Assembly (NCBI RefSeq): GCF_963966145.1
Contig: NC_091048.1
Location: forward strand, 434,001-498,000
From: Tenebrio molitor
Lineage: Eukaryota; Arthropoda; Insecta; Coleoptera; Tenebrionidae
Length of the DNA stretch: 64,000 nucleotides
Reading direction: 5' to 3'
The notes under the pieces are model-generated. The model had not been told where the DNA came from. It worked only from the letters and a program-made list of their open reading frames with translations, and searched no databases. This document shows, in pieces, positions 13,601 to 22,615 of this stretch (positions are counted from its first letter, which is position 1; each line of letters starts with the position of its first letter). The position numbers and the translations under genes are program-made.

Positions 13601-16600
13601 ATAATGACAAAATGTCTCCTGAAATTAGTGTATTAATCTGTAAAAATCCTCATGAAGTAATTAGAGTAATCAGTAATCACTAACCATTACAAGAAGTGTT
13701 CAAAGTGACCGCCGTTATTGTCAATAAAATAATGAAGGCGCCGACGAAATGTTTCCTCCACTCTTTCCAGCTGTTATTGCGAATTGTTGTGGCAGCATTT
13801 TCCACCCGCTTTCTTAAAACTTCAGTTGTCAATTAGGATCGAATATACCAAGTCCTTAATGTACCCCCACAAGAAGTAGCACGGAAATTCTCTAGATTCG
13901 AGGAGCACTCCCGACGCTTCATCATGCCACCAACACAATATTTATGTACTATGGCGGACAATAAATTTAGGCCGGCCTGTCATTGAGTTGACATCAAAAT
14001 GTGAAGCTGGCATTATGTTCAACTAACCCCATTTTCGATTTTTGTCATTCTTGTCATCGTGACAGCGATAATCAAAATTAAAATTGGGAAAAGAAGCGTG
14101 CACCAGAGAGAAGTGCTATTACAAATCAGTTATGCTAGTGCGTCATGATCTGTAAGTTATGAAAAAAGCAAAGGAAACGCCAAACAGCTTGAAAACCTTC
14201 AGTTTGAGAAACTGACGCATCAGTTATAATGACAATAAATGGTCGCTTGCATTGACTTTTTTGAAATGTCAGAAATTTGCCGGCCTAAATTTATTGTCCG
14301 CCATAGTACATATTCACTACTCGAAAATAAATTCGCCATTTTCACAAAATTTTAGCTTAAATCACAGAATCAAGACGTAAACACCTGCCTTGTGAAGTCG
14401 GACAAATCTAACTAAAAACTACCTACACCTCGCCCGCAGAGCGGAAAAACTGTATTCCAAAAACGCAATGTTTTGCGTTGATTTTACAAAAAGCATTATT
14501 TCACGGTCACTGTCATTGGGTCAAATAACTTGAAAATGCGAGTAAATAGACAGCTCGTTAATTTATGGGAGAGGAAAATACTGAAATGAAAATTATATTT
14601 CGAAAAAATTATACATAAAAATTTTGTTGTTCTTGACGAGAACTGTCACTGTTTAAAATTAATGTACTTATTTCTGAGACGTTGTACAGGGTGATTTTGA
14701 AAGTTGTGCAAATATTTTAATCACGAGCTACTGGCTTCATGTAGAACTCGGAAAAAATATTTAAAAAATTCTATGTCAAAAAATAAAATGACATTAATTT
14801 TTTGAACTACAATTTTTTTAAATTGCTTTTAGTTTTCTACGTTGTCCTACAACCACGTAGGTAAAATTTCGGCACATTTTAAAAATACACCCTGTATATC
14901 ATGTTTATATAACATGTACGCCAATGCGAAGTAACCTATAGGAAATATGCTTTAAAACAAGGAAACCGCATTGGTGTACGTTTTATCAAATATGATATAC
15001 AGGGTGTATTTTTAAAATGTGCCGAAATTTTACCTACGAGGTTGTAGGACAACGTAGAAAACTAAAAACAATTTAAAAAAATTGTAGCTCAAAAAATTAA
15101 TGTCATTTTTTCCGAGTTCTACATGAAGCCAGTAGCTCGTTATTAAAATATCTGCACAACTTTCAAAATCACCCTGTATATTACAAGATGCCATTCTTGC
15201 AGCTGTTGCGAAAGAGCTATTTTGTATCGTCGCAATCAAAGCTATGTAGTCGTCAAGTGTACATATATACATATCCTGTGTTTGCCTCTTCTTGGTCTGC
15301 GACGTTCTACTAGGCCCGTTCTTCGCCACTTGTTAACAACATATACAGGGTTATTATAAACTAGCTGACCCAACAGATGTTGTCTTGTCCAAATTTCAAT
15401 ATCCAAATTTGTTTGTGATCGTTTTGTGAATTTGTGGAAAGCTATTGGAAATGTGTAAACAAAGTAAAAATGAGGAATTTTACATGGGAGATGAATTCTA
15501 TCGGCAGTATTCTGCACTGCTGAAATACTGGAAATGTGTGATGTGCCCGGAATGTGATGCGTTTTTGTTCCAGAATTTAAGTCAGAATTTCATCATGTCC
15601 AAACAAATGATTTACATATTTTCTTCCATTAAATTTGAAACGACAATGAATCTCAAGCAGCTTTATTGGGTGATTCTAAATGATTCTGAATAAGTACTGC
15701 AACTACATATGTACGAAAATTTATGTGGCAACTGTGTGAATGGGATAGAGTTGACATTTGTATGACATTTCATAAGCGTGCATTTGACAACTTATAAAAT
15801 TGCGCGACTATGAACTGTCGAAAGAAATGTCAACTCTATCCTACCCACACAGTTCCCACATAAATTTTCGTACATAGTTGCCAGATTTATCCACAATTAT
15901 TTTGAATCACCCAATATTTACATTTCGATTGCAAAATCGATGTTCAAGTAAACAATCCGATTAGTTTAATTCCCAATTTTACAATCAGCTGTCAGATGAT
16001 ATTTGTGCATATAGGCAAATAAATTGGAATAGAAATAAAAAAACTACTACATTTGTTAGACCGATCGCGAAACAACACAAAAGTAAAAGCAAATGTAATT
16101 TTATTTTAATTTACTGGGTTGCGTTTTTCCAGATTTTTTTCCAATTGAAAACAAAAAAAAAAGCATCAAGCAAATATGTATATAGCTCCTATTGTCAGTT
16201 ATGATCGAGAGTGCATACAAAAATTATAATTTTTGAAATTTGTCCGAATTTTCCGACTTTCCTTTGTAATTGTCCCGAATTTTTTTTTCCGAAAACTTAT
16301 CCAAAACCCTAACAAAGAAAACCAAAAAAGAATTACGCATAGCCATCGTTCGAATCCTGAGTTATGATCTTGAGTTCATACAAAAAAGCACTTTCAGTTT
16401 TTCCCGAATTATTTTAATTCAGTTTTTCCAGATTTTTTTTCCTATTGAAAACATTTATCCATCACTAGCAAAGACTCTATAGTAAAGTTACGCCACAGGT
16501 TTGCATGCTTTTGTTTTTCACAGTCGATCTTGATCATACATTTTTTTAAGCATACGGTATTATAGATATCAGTTACTCAAAAGTATGTTGCAGCCATACA

Positions 16601-17748
16601 GTTATCACATAAGTCTCTTTCTGCTCGCTATAATTTCATAAAGTATGTGATTATTAGATTTAGTGGAATTATTTTCGATACTACATAAACATTATCAAAT
16701 TCCGTAAGTGTTGTAATTTCGAAAACACTGCATGCTCAGGTTCGTTATAAGATGCAGTCGTAATTTTAGTAATAACGAAACTTTCCTTCGCTCTCGCCTC
16801 AAATATGAAAATATTGTTTGTTTTAGAGAAGGGAATAACAGGCGAGACACCCGGAAAGATTTCATTGAATTTTTCCTGTTAACGATGGGTCGCAAGAAGA
16901 AAAGAAGAAGCGCAGCAGCAGCTCACGATCGAGACAATGACGAAAGTAGCGGCTCGAGTTCGGCAAATAATGACACCGACGGACCTTCGTCAGATAGCGA
17001 CGAATCTTCAGCGGATGATCCGATGGACACTGCACAGCGCGCTTGTCGAATATTGGGTATGAAGCCTCGCACTAACAACGCCTCGACGAGCAGCGGCAAT
17101 TCTAACAATAACGAGACTGAAGAAGCGAGCAGTAGTAAGCAAATTGCTACCGAAGTAACCCCTGAAGAGATGGAAACCGAAAGTAAAGTAATAGTCCACA
17201 GAGAAAACATAACAGAAGTGGAAAGCTGCGAACCTACGTTTGAAAACATACAAAAAGAAGTCAGTTTCAACGTGACCGTAGAGTCGGTAGTCATAGATGG
17301 AGAAGAGAAACTGGTGAACGTCCGCACTGGTGAAGTTGTGGACGAGAACAAACAAAAAACCCACCAGCAAGGTAGACTCGATAACGGCAGCATAGATGAT
17401 GAGATAATAATCTCTGATTTACCCGTCGATGTGGTAAAGGTTTTGTCGAGCAGCAGCGATGACGATCAGGATAATAAGAGATGTAAGAGAGGTCTGAAAG
17501 AAAAGGAAAAGAAATTGAGCTCAAAGTGGCGCAAAATCGACAGAGTCGATGTTCCCAAAAAATATAGTGATAGTGAAGATAGCACTGACAATGAGGACAA
17601 AAGTGATAGTGAAAGTGAATTTGTTGAAATGATGAATCGAAAGAAAATGTACATAAGTCCATATACTGCACACATGAGGAACAAAATTCAACAGTTGCCT
17701 CTGCCATCCAATGTAAAAAAATTCCTCAACTTTTACAGAGAATTTTAA
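7673..17748 (+). CDS. PCMTD: PCMTD-type protein (isoaspartyl methyltransferase domain plus SOCS-like box)
   Basis: Three exons (7673-8369, 8420-8564, 16827-17748) join in frame to 587 residues. The start MGAGVSAGENND matches the conserved PCMTD N-terminus; the frame also stays open upstream of it. Residues 1-240 are a protein-L-isoaspartate methyltransferase fold with SAM motif I (LNLGSGTGYL) and SAPCIYSEVME. Exon 2 carries a BC-box-like LSLQELCRTTVRNLL, the feature by which vertebrate PCMTD1/2 act as cullin-RING substrate receptors. Exon 3 begins with a basic patch, then about 250 residues rich in Ser, Asp and Glu, and ends KIQQLPLPSNVKKFLNFYRE, matching the PCMTD C-terminus. Without that final motif exon 3 would look unrelated. 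The protein is much longer than the roughly 360-residue human proteins. Intron 2 is 8,262 bp and full of transposons. Confidence 0.88.
8668..9034. mobile_element. MITE (367 bp, TA target) in PCMTD intron 2
   Basis: Inverted termini CTATCGGCGCCAACGAAATG and its near-complement, flanked by TA (8666-8667 and 9035-9036). No meaningful coding capacity. Confidence 0.8.
9294..13057 (-). mobile_element. P-element/THAP9-type DNA transposon, apparently complete
   Basis: A 3,764-bp element with 27-bp perfect terminal inverted repeats (9294-9320 and 13031-13057; outer bases CTTCGACCATACAATACATA). It is flanked by the identical 8-bp direct repeat ATTGTCAC (9286-9293 and 13058-13065). An 8-bp target duplication is the hallmark of P-superfamily insertion. 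The element lies antisense in PCMTD intron 2 and encodes one spliced THAP-domain transposase. The terminal bases do not look like those of Drosophila P. Confidence 0.93.
9519..12765 (-). CDS. P-type (THAP9-like) transposase
   Basis: Six exons (12765-12701, 12574-12383, 12338-12147, 12089-11931, 11864-11636, 11582-9519) join without stop or frameshift into 966 codons. The N-terminus is a THAP zinc-binding domain: MVRKCYVC supplies the C-x2-C pair and FTFLCSDHF in exon 2 the C-x2-H pair. A Ser-rich linker follows, then a leucine-zipper-like coiled coil in exon 5 (ALQQRNRRLKARILCLKSLL), where P transposase dimerises. The last exon carries the RNase H-like DDE core: NLVMDEMAIRK, SFTFDGTPTNLAM and YLDACHMLKLIRN, with the late Glu in SQDHLEIFFSAVRSRGG. 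The family cuts and pastes DNA using GTP. Human THAP9 is 903 residues and Drosophila P transposase 751, so this is a full-length member. Intact frame and ends suggest recent activity; expression is unknown. Confidence 0.92.
13213..14686 (-). mobile_element. Deleted DUF4817-type DNA transposon, non-autonomous
   Basis: About 1.47 kb bounded by roughly 36-bp inverted repeats (GTCTCAGAAATAAGTACATT near 13221; complement near 14660-14680). On the minus strand a start MANLFSSSEY resembles the DUF4817 N-terminus of insect DDE transposases. After the nested element the frame resumes with a C-terminal remnant containing LWGYIKDLVYSIL and RRRLHYFIDNNGGHFEHLL, the usual end of that transposase. The catalytic middle is missing, so it can only have moved with help from another copy. 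Confidence 0.78.
13949..14306. mobile_element. MITE (358 bp) nested in the DUF4817-type element
   Basis: Inverted termini CTATGGCGGACAATAAATTT and complement, flanked by TA (13947-13948 and 14307-14308). It interrupts the transposase remnant just after codon 10, so it inserted after the host element was in place. Confidence 0.85.
14687..15176. mobile_element. 490-bp foldback element
   Basis: Nearly the whole element is one long inverted repeat. The arms start CAGGGTGATTTTGAAAGTTG and meet near 14935. The flanking TA at 14685-14686 is also the last two bases of the neighbouring DUF4817-type element; the right TA is 15177-15178. The transcript would fold into a hairpin of about 220 bp. Confidence 0.88.
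15200..15345 (-). pseudogene. Degenerate transposase N-terminal fragment
   Basis: In two overlapping minus-strand frames the sequence reads like the helix-turn-helix linker of Tc1/Tc3-type transposases: NKWRRTGLVERRRPRRGK, then after a frameshift DDYIALIATIQNSSFATAA. Too short and broken to function, and the family call is tentative. Confidence 0.35.
15666..15916. mobile_element. MITE family D, copy 1
   Basis: Ends in inverted TTGGGTGATTC termini. Inner arms CAACTGTGTG...GGGATAGAGTTGACAT recur inverted and are shared with 47819-48092. It lies in PCMTD intron 2. Confidence 0.8.
15917..16826. other. 3' part of PCMTD intron 2
   Basis: AT-rich intron sequence up to the acceptor TTTGTTTTAG at 16817-16826. 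A loose internal repetition of TTTTCCAGATTTTTTTCC-type motifs occurs near 16125-16145 and 16425-16445. No coding frame recognised. Confidence 0.5.
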
Positions 17749-18477
17749 TCCTTCAGCAAACTAATAATCATGTCATAGAATAGAAGAGTTATTTTAGAAC
17801 GTTCCCAAACGATTAAAAGTAGATAATGTTACAAAGATAAAGATGTAATATCTAAAGGAATTTTATACATTGGTGACATTCAGGAAATTATATGTTACGA
17901 TCTGATTTTCTGTATTTTCATGTACTCACATTTGTGCTTTTTTTGGGTTATTGTATTTCATTATTAAAGTAATTTTGGCTGATTGAATCGTGAATTTTTT
18001 TCGACGTCTTTGTACATGTCAATATTCAAGAATTCTAATTCTTTAACTTCTGTAATAAAGAATTGTTATTTGACATCTACTGCTGAGAAACTGACCCCTC
18101 GGCCCAACATAGACTACCGTCCGCATTGTTTTTTTTTAATCCAAAACCGCAAAGTAGTAGTTCAAAACTGCTGAGGAATCTGCTTTATTGCACATAACGA
18201 AAAAACAAAATTTTATGCAGAAATTATAAATAAATCACTGTTCGAGTCTTGTGTTGTGTGTTTGATTACGTCCATTCTTTGTGGAGCTACATGAATTTTG
18301 AACTGTAACGTGAACAATATCCTAGAACAATATAACGTTGAGAGTCCTTGAACATAGAGTGCTGTTTCACTTATGGAAGTAGGTATTATAGATAACTGTA
18401 CAGCGTTACATAACCTCATTGGTTATCTCGTCGAATGTCATAGGTTTAATGTTTTGAAACATTGAAAAAGGAAAACT
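17749..18477. other. PCMTD 3' UTR and spacer to NDUFB7
   Basis: AT-rich. A likely ATTAAA polyadenylation signal for PCMTD lies near 17962. The NDUFB7 promoter must lie within the last few hundred bases. No further gene seen. Confidence 0.5.
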
Positions 18478-18966
18478 ATGGGGAATGCATTCGGTTATTA
18501 TCCAGAAAGTGGATTTAAACTTTATTTCAATCCAGATGTGACTCCCTCTCCTTTTGAGGAACCCACTTTCGACCCTTGCTTGGGTTTTCCAAATGGACGC
18601 AGAGAAAGAGGTATTTATTTATAGAACTGTTCCACCCCCGAATCTACTCCTTGCCCGTAGTTATGATAGCCACCGAGGAAGAGATGAGATCGGCAAAAAT
18701 ACCACCGGAAGAACGCGACTACTGTGCCCACTTTCTCCTCAAATTCATGAGCTGTCGAAAAGACAACTGGCCGTGGGCTGTTAAATGTGAACACGAAAAA
18801 CACGAATATGCCACTTGCAAATACGAAGAGTAGGTATACTTGTCTTGTCACAACGTTATACTGAAAATTTCTTTGCAGTCACGTTATACGCATGAAAGAA
18901 TATGAACGCGAGCGACGTCTAAGAGTCCGCGAGCAGAAAAGAAAACAATTGGAGGGCGCTGCGTAA
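18478..18966 (+). CDS. NDUFB7: NADH dehydrogenase 1 beta subcomplex subunit 7
   Basis: Accessory subunit of mitochondrial complex I on the intermembrane-space side. Three exons (18478-18610, 18661-18829, 18879-18966) give 129 residues. The twin CX9C fold is clear: CAHFLLKFMSC and CEHEKHEYATC each hold two cysteines nine residues apart, as used by the Mia40 import and oxidation route. The C-terminus has the family's basic run (RMKEYERERRLRVREQKRK). The MGNAFG start keeps the glycine that is myristoylated in the mammalian protein. Introns are about 50 bp. The gene converges on PLAA: the two stop codons are 84 bp apart. Confidence 0.95.
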
Positions 18967-19007
18967 AGTCTTATATTGAAACTTGTAGGTTGTTTGTAAA
19001 TAAGTTG

Positions 19008-19013
19008 AATAAA
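19008..19013 (+). terminator. NDUFB7 polyadenylation signal
   Basis: AATAAA 41 nt after the NDUFB7 stop codon, lying about 20 bp from the opposite-strand signal of PLAA. Confidence 0.7.
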
Positions 19014-19032
19014 TTAGAAAAACACATCGAAA

Positions 19033-19038
19033 TTTATT
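19033..19038 (-). terminator. PLAA polyadenylation signal
   Basis: AATAAA on the minus strand, only 13 nt after the PLAA stop codon. Cleavage would fall near or beyond the NDUFB7 signal, so the two mRNAs probably overlap at their 3' ends. Confidence 0.6.
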
Positions 19039-19050
19039 AAATAAATTCCA

Positions 19051-22000
19051 TTAGAAACTTATACTAATGATGTCCTGCACTTGACAAGCGCAGTTGCGCC
19101 TCTTATTCTCCAAGTCGTTCTGGCCAGACATCAGATGCGACTGTAAGGCACTGACGAATCCTGGATTACTTTTCACTTTGGTTTTCACTTCAGCCGCTTG
19201 CAGAGAGCTGGCGGAAGTGAGGAGAGTACCCAAAGCGACATAACTCCTGAACTGTGACTCTGGATCGCTGAGTTTCGTCAGGATATCAGGAATCACGTCT
19301 GCCAAAACCGAAATACCCAATTCGTCCCGCTTTTTGAGAGTTGCGACTGAGAGATTCAACAGTAGAGTCGCCAGAGCTATCTGAAAGTACAAAATCAACC
19401 TACAACGTTATGAGTCGGTGCAAACTGACTTGTCCGTTTTTGTTGAGCGATCCTAAAGTCGTTATGTTCTCGACGAGGTCAAATCGATGCTCGAATACCA
19501 ATTCTTCTCCGCATTCGTGAACGAACAAATTGCTCAACGTCCGTAGAGCCACGATCACGTTGTTGGCTATTCTACAGCTGTCGCTAACGAAACTCAGCAA
19601 TTTTTGGAGAAGGATTCCGTTATTAGCCGACGCTATAATCTCGTTGTTTTTCTTGTACCTGACGGCCATTCTTATGACGTCGATCGCCGGAAACACGATC
19701 TCGTCCGGCCATTCGAGCAGCTTGAATAAGGTGTCGAATACGTTGGGATCGTCCGGGGGTCCGTTGCACAGCTTCACCAATTCTTCGAGATGTGCTTCGT
19801 TGATAGGGGGATTTTTGCCGTCTCCACATTTTTCGTTGAACTCTTTCAGCTTGATCAAGATTACTTTGGAGTCGCCCATTTCGAAGGTTCGATACGTGTT
19901 TATCGGGAAGAATTTGATACCTTGGCTCGGAATGTTGGAACTCGACCCTTGACGTGAACTGTTCACCGACGTCGAGTAACTGCTTCCGCCTGGATTAAAG
20001 ACAAACAAAAAATATCACGTGAAGTCTCGAGAAAATTTCGTCGTTATACAGGGTGTCTCAAAATTCGCGAATTCCGAATTCAGAGCGTGGTAGGGAAGGA
20101 CCCAGTGGAGCTCGAAAAATACTTAGAAAAAGAATTCGCTCTTCCTGAAGCACTTTAATTTTGTTCAATACATAACAGCCTTCATATCCACAGTGACAAA
20201 ATACTATTCTAGCTACGTTGCCGTTCCATTTTTTAGAAAAATTACAAAAATTTAAGATTTTTTTCCTCCAAAGTAAAGCTACCTTCAGACCAATGTATCT
20301 TTGTGAGGGGAGTCCCTTTTTTTTTATTTCCATATTTGGACTACTGAAGTGATCCCCTACAACGCTCTGAATTCGGAATTCGCGGATTTTGAGACACCCT
20401 GTATGTACCTGTAAACGGGTCGAGGTTGGTTCCGGTGACCCCTTGGCTGTTCGCTGTACCGCTCGGAGTGTACCTCGACTGTCCCGTGAACGGATCGACG
20501 TATTCCGTACTCGGAGCTACATACTGCTCTCGAGTATTCTTCAGGATAAAATCCACAACTTGCTCCAGATATGACGAAGGAAGTACATTTTTTGCCAAGA
20601 AAGTGTGGGCCGCTTGGTACGGATCATCTCCTCGATTGAACGGTAGCTTGAGTGGGGGCTTCCCATCTTCCACGTCCACGGAAAAGACGAAGTCGTACGC
20701 TTTGCCCTCAAACATGGTCTTATCTTGATTCGTCTTGTTGGTGCTGCCGAGAACGTCTCCCACTTTTTCCCAATGACTCTTGTCTCCATCTTCCACCCAA
20801 GTGTACGCTACCACTCCGCCACCTTCCCGAATCATCTTCATCTGTCCCGGTTTCCGTCCCGGGTCATAGAGGGCTTCCTTACCTGGCAAACTAAATTTAG
20901 TGTTACTTTTGTAATAGTGAATTGTTTCATACACACTCTGATATTTTGTAACCTCCGATTTCTTGCGTGCTCTGCTTAGTTAACACTTCCACTTCTTCAG
21001 TGAATTTGTTCACGGTAGCTTGGTCAGCGTACCGACTCTCGGATTGCGTAAATACACGGACGACACCGTCACTGGAACCCGTCACAATGTCACCGTTGGA
21101 CAAACAAGCGACTGACCAGACCGACTGCGCTGGCAACTGAAACGACTCAACATTTACACCGTTTCGCCAGAACCTCACAGTTCGGTCTTCATCTGACGTG
21201 ACGAAGCAGTTCTCACCTGCACCCTTGCAGCGTGCGATACTAAAAATTTGGTAATCAATTGTGACGTTGTGAGAGTCGACCCGATTCAAACCTGTAAATG
21301 TAGTTGGTATGGCCATAATAAACATTTAAACTGTCCCCTGAATATGACCACACTCTCACTGTTGCGTCATTTGCGACAGACACAAACTGATGCAATTCTG
21401 GCAAATCCAAAAGCCCCCTCACACAGTCAGTGTGTCCGCTTAATGAATTTAATCTGACGCCTTCACAATTCCATATTCCGATAGTCTTGTCAGCTGAAGC
21501 TGTAACAACTCGGGAATCTACCAACTGGACCACGGCCCAAATTGCCGCCGCGTGTCCCGTGAACGTCATGGTAGAACCGGTTTTGTTTAAAGCCCACGAC
21601 TTAGCCGTGCAGTCCCACGAGCCGCTCAAGAAAGAATTGGTACTCGAACATTTCGACAGACTACTAACTAAAATTATAGGTTATGTTTCACGGGCATTCA
21701 TAAATTGTAAAAGTCACCTGCGTTGGAGTGCTCTTTGAAAGTAAATGTTGCAAAAGGCTCGGAAGGTTTATAGACGTATATTATGTTATCGTTTCCTCCG
21801 GTAATTACTAAACCGTCCGGGAATTCGGCGGTCGGTTCCAAATATAAAACTGTAATGACGAAATTCTTTTGATCCTGGTATGTCTGTACCAGGGAATAAC
21901 CGGTGTTGATGCTGAAATTGTCTCGGTGGTGGCCTCGTGCATGCAAGTACACTTGAGTACTTACTTGTTGGGGTTCCAGAATTTCGCGGTTTTATCACGC

Positions 22001-22104
22001 GAACCGCTAATTATGGAATTATTCGCCGAAACAACTACACTTCTCACATCTAACGAATGTCCAAAAAGCACAGCGCTCAGCTTGAATTTCTGAGCCATAG
22101 CCAT
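19051..22104 (-). CDS. PLAA: Phospholipase A2-activating protein (PLAA/Ufd3/Doa1)
   Basis: Ubiquitin-binding cofactor of the p97/VCP ATPase in protein turnover and sorting. About seven exons: 22104-21965, about 21911-21718, about 21668-21294, 21239-20943, about 20884-20409, 19989-19434 and about 19382-19051. The N-terminal half is a WD40 propeller with repeats ending SGSRDKTAKFW, SGSWDCTAKSW, TASADKTIGIW, SVANDATVRVW, TSDEDRTVRFW and GSSDGVVRVF. A PFU ubiquitin-binding domain follows (YDFVFSVDVEDGKPPLKLPF), then DPFTG linker repeats and a C-terminal PUL domain of Armadillo-like helices that binds p97. Start is ATG at 22104 (MAMAQKFKLSAVLFGH), aligned with the family's first WD repeat; the frame is open upstream, so it could be slightly longer. 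Intron 5 carries a MITE. Confidence 0.93.
20049..20401. mobile_element. MITE (353 bp) in PLAA intron 5
   Basis: Termini CAGGGTGTCTCAAAATTCGC and near-complement with arms of about 50 bp, flanked by TA (20047-20048 and 20402-20403). Its 3' boundary is only 6 nt from the PLAA splice donor. Confidence 0.85.
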
Positions 22105-22615
22105 GTTTTTGAGAATTTTACTATGACAAGCAAGTTTGGTTACGTTCGTCGGCAAATGACGTTTGCGTCTACAGTTACGTCTGTCACAAGACAAATCACA
22201 ACAATTTTCAATTTTACCTCATTCTCGTGTTTGCGCATGCAATCTTAATTCCCAAATGTAGCGTGGCACATTCGGTGGAATAAAAAGTGTAATTGTAACA
22301 AAATTGTAATAAAAACCATTACATTTTTTTTTACTTTTGTAGACGTAACATTAACCACACTCAAGGTGTCGTAAATTTAGGGAAAAAACCTATTTACGGA
22401 ATTAGTTTTATTTAATAAAACTTATTGTAGTTCATTAGAACGATGACAAGAACAATTTGATAACAATATTAACACAATTTTTGACTGGTGCGATAAATTC
22501 AACGAAAAACATTATATAAATAAAATCAAGATTATTACTTTTCGTTCGGTATTTTCCTTAATCACCTGCAGTGAATATTTACATGAAACAAATTGGCAGA
22601 GAACTTTAAGTGAAA
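22105..22615. other. PLAA promoter region and DLD 3' UTR
   Basis: The right part holds the 3' UTR of DLD, the left the upstream region of PLAA. Both genes read leftward, so PLAA transcription starts shortly after DLD ends. No additional gene seen. Confidence 0.5.

Noticed and set aside
16923..17707. Several long minus-strand frames rich in Ser, Leu and Cys
   Set aside because: They are reverse-strand shadows of the Ser/Asp/Glu-rich PCMTD exon 3, whose C-terminal motif is conserved.
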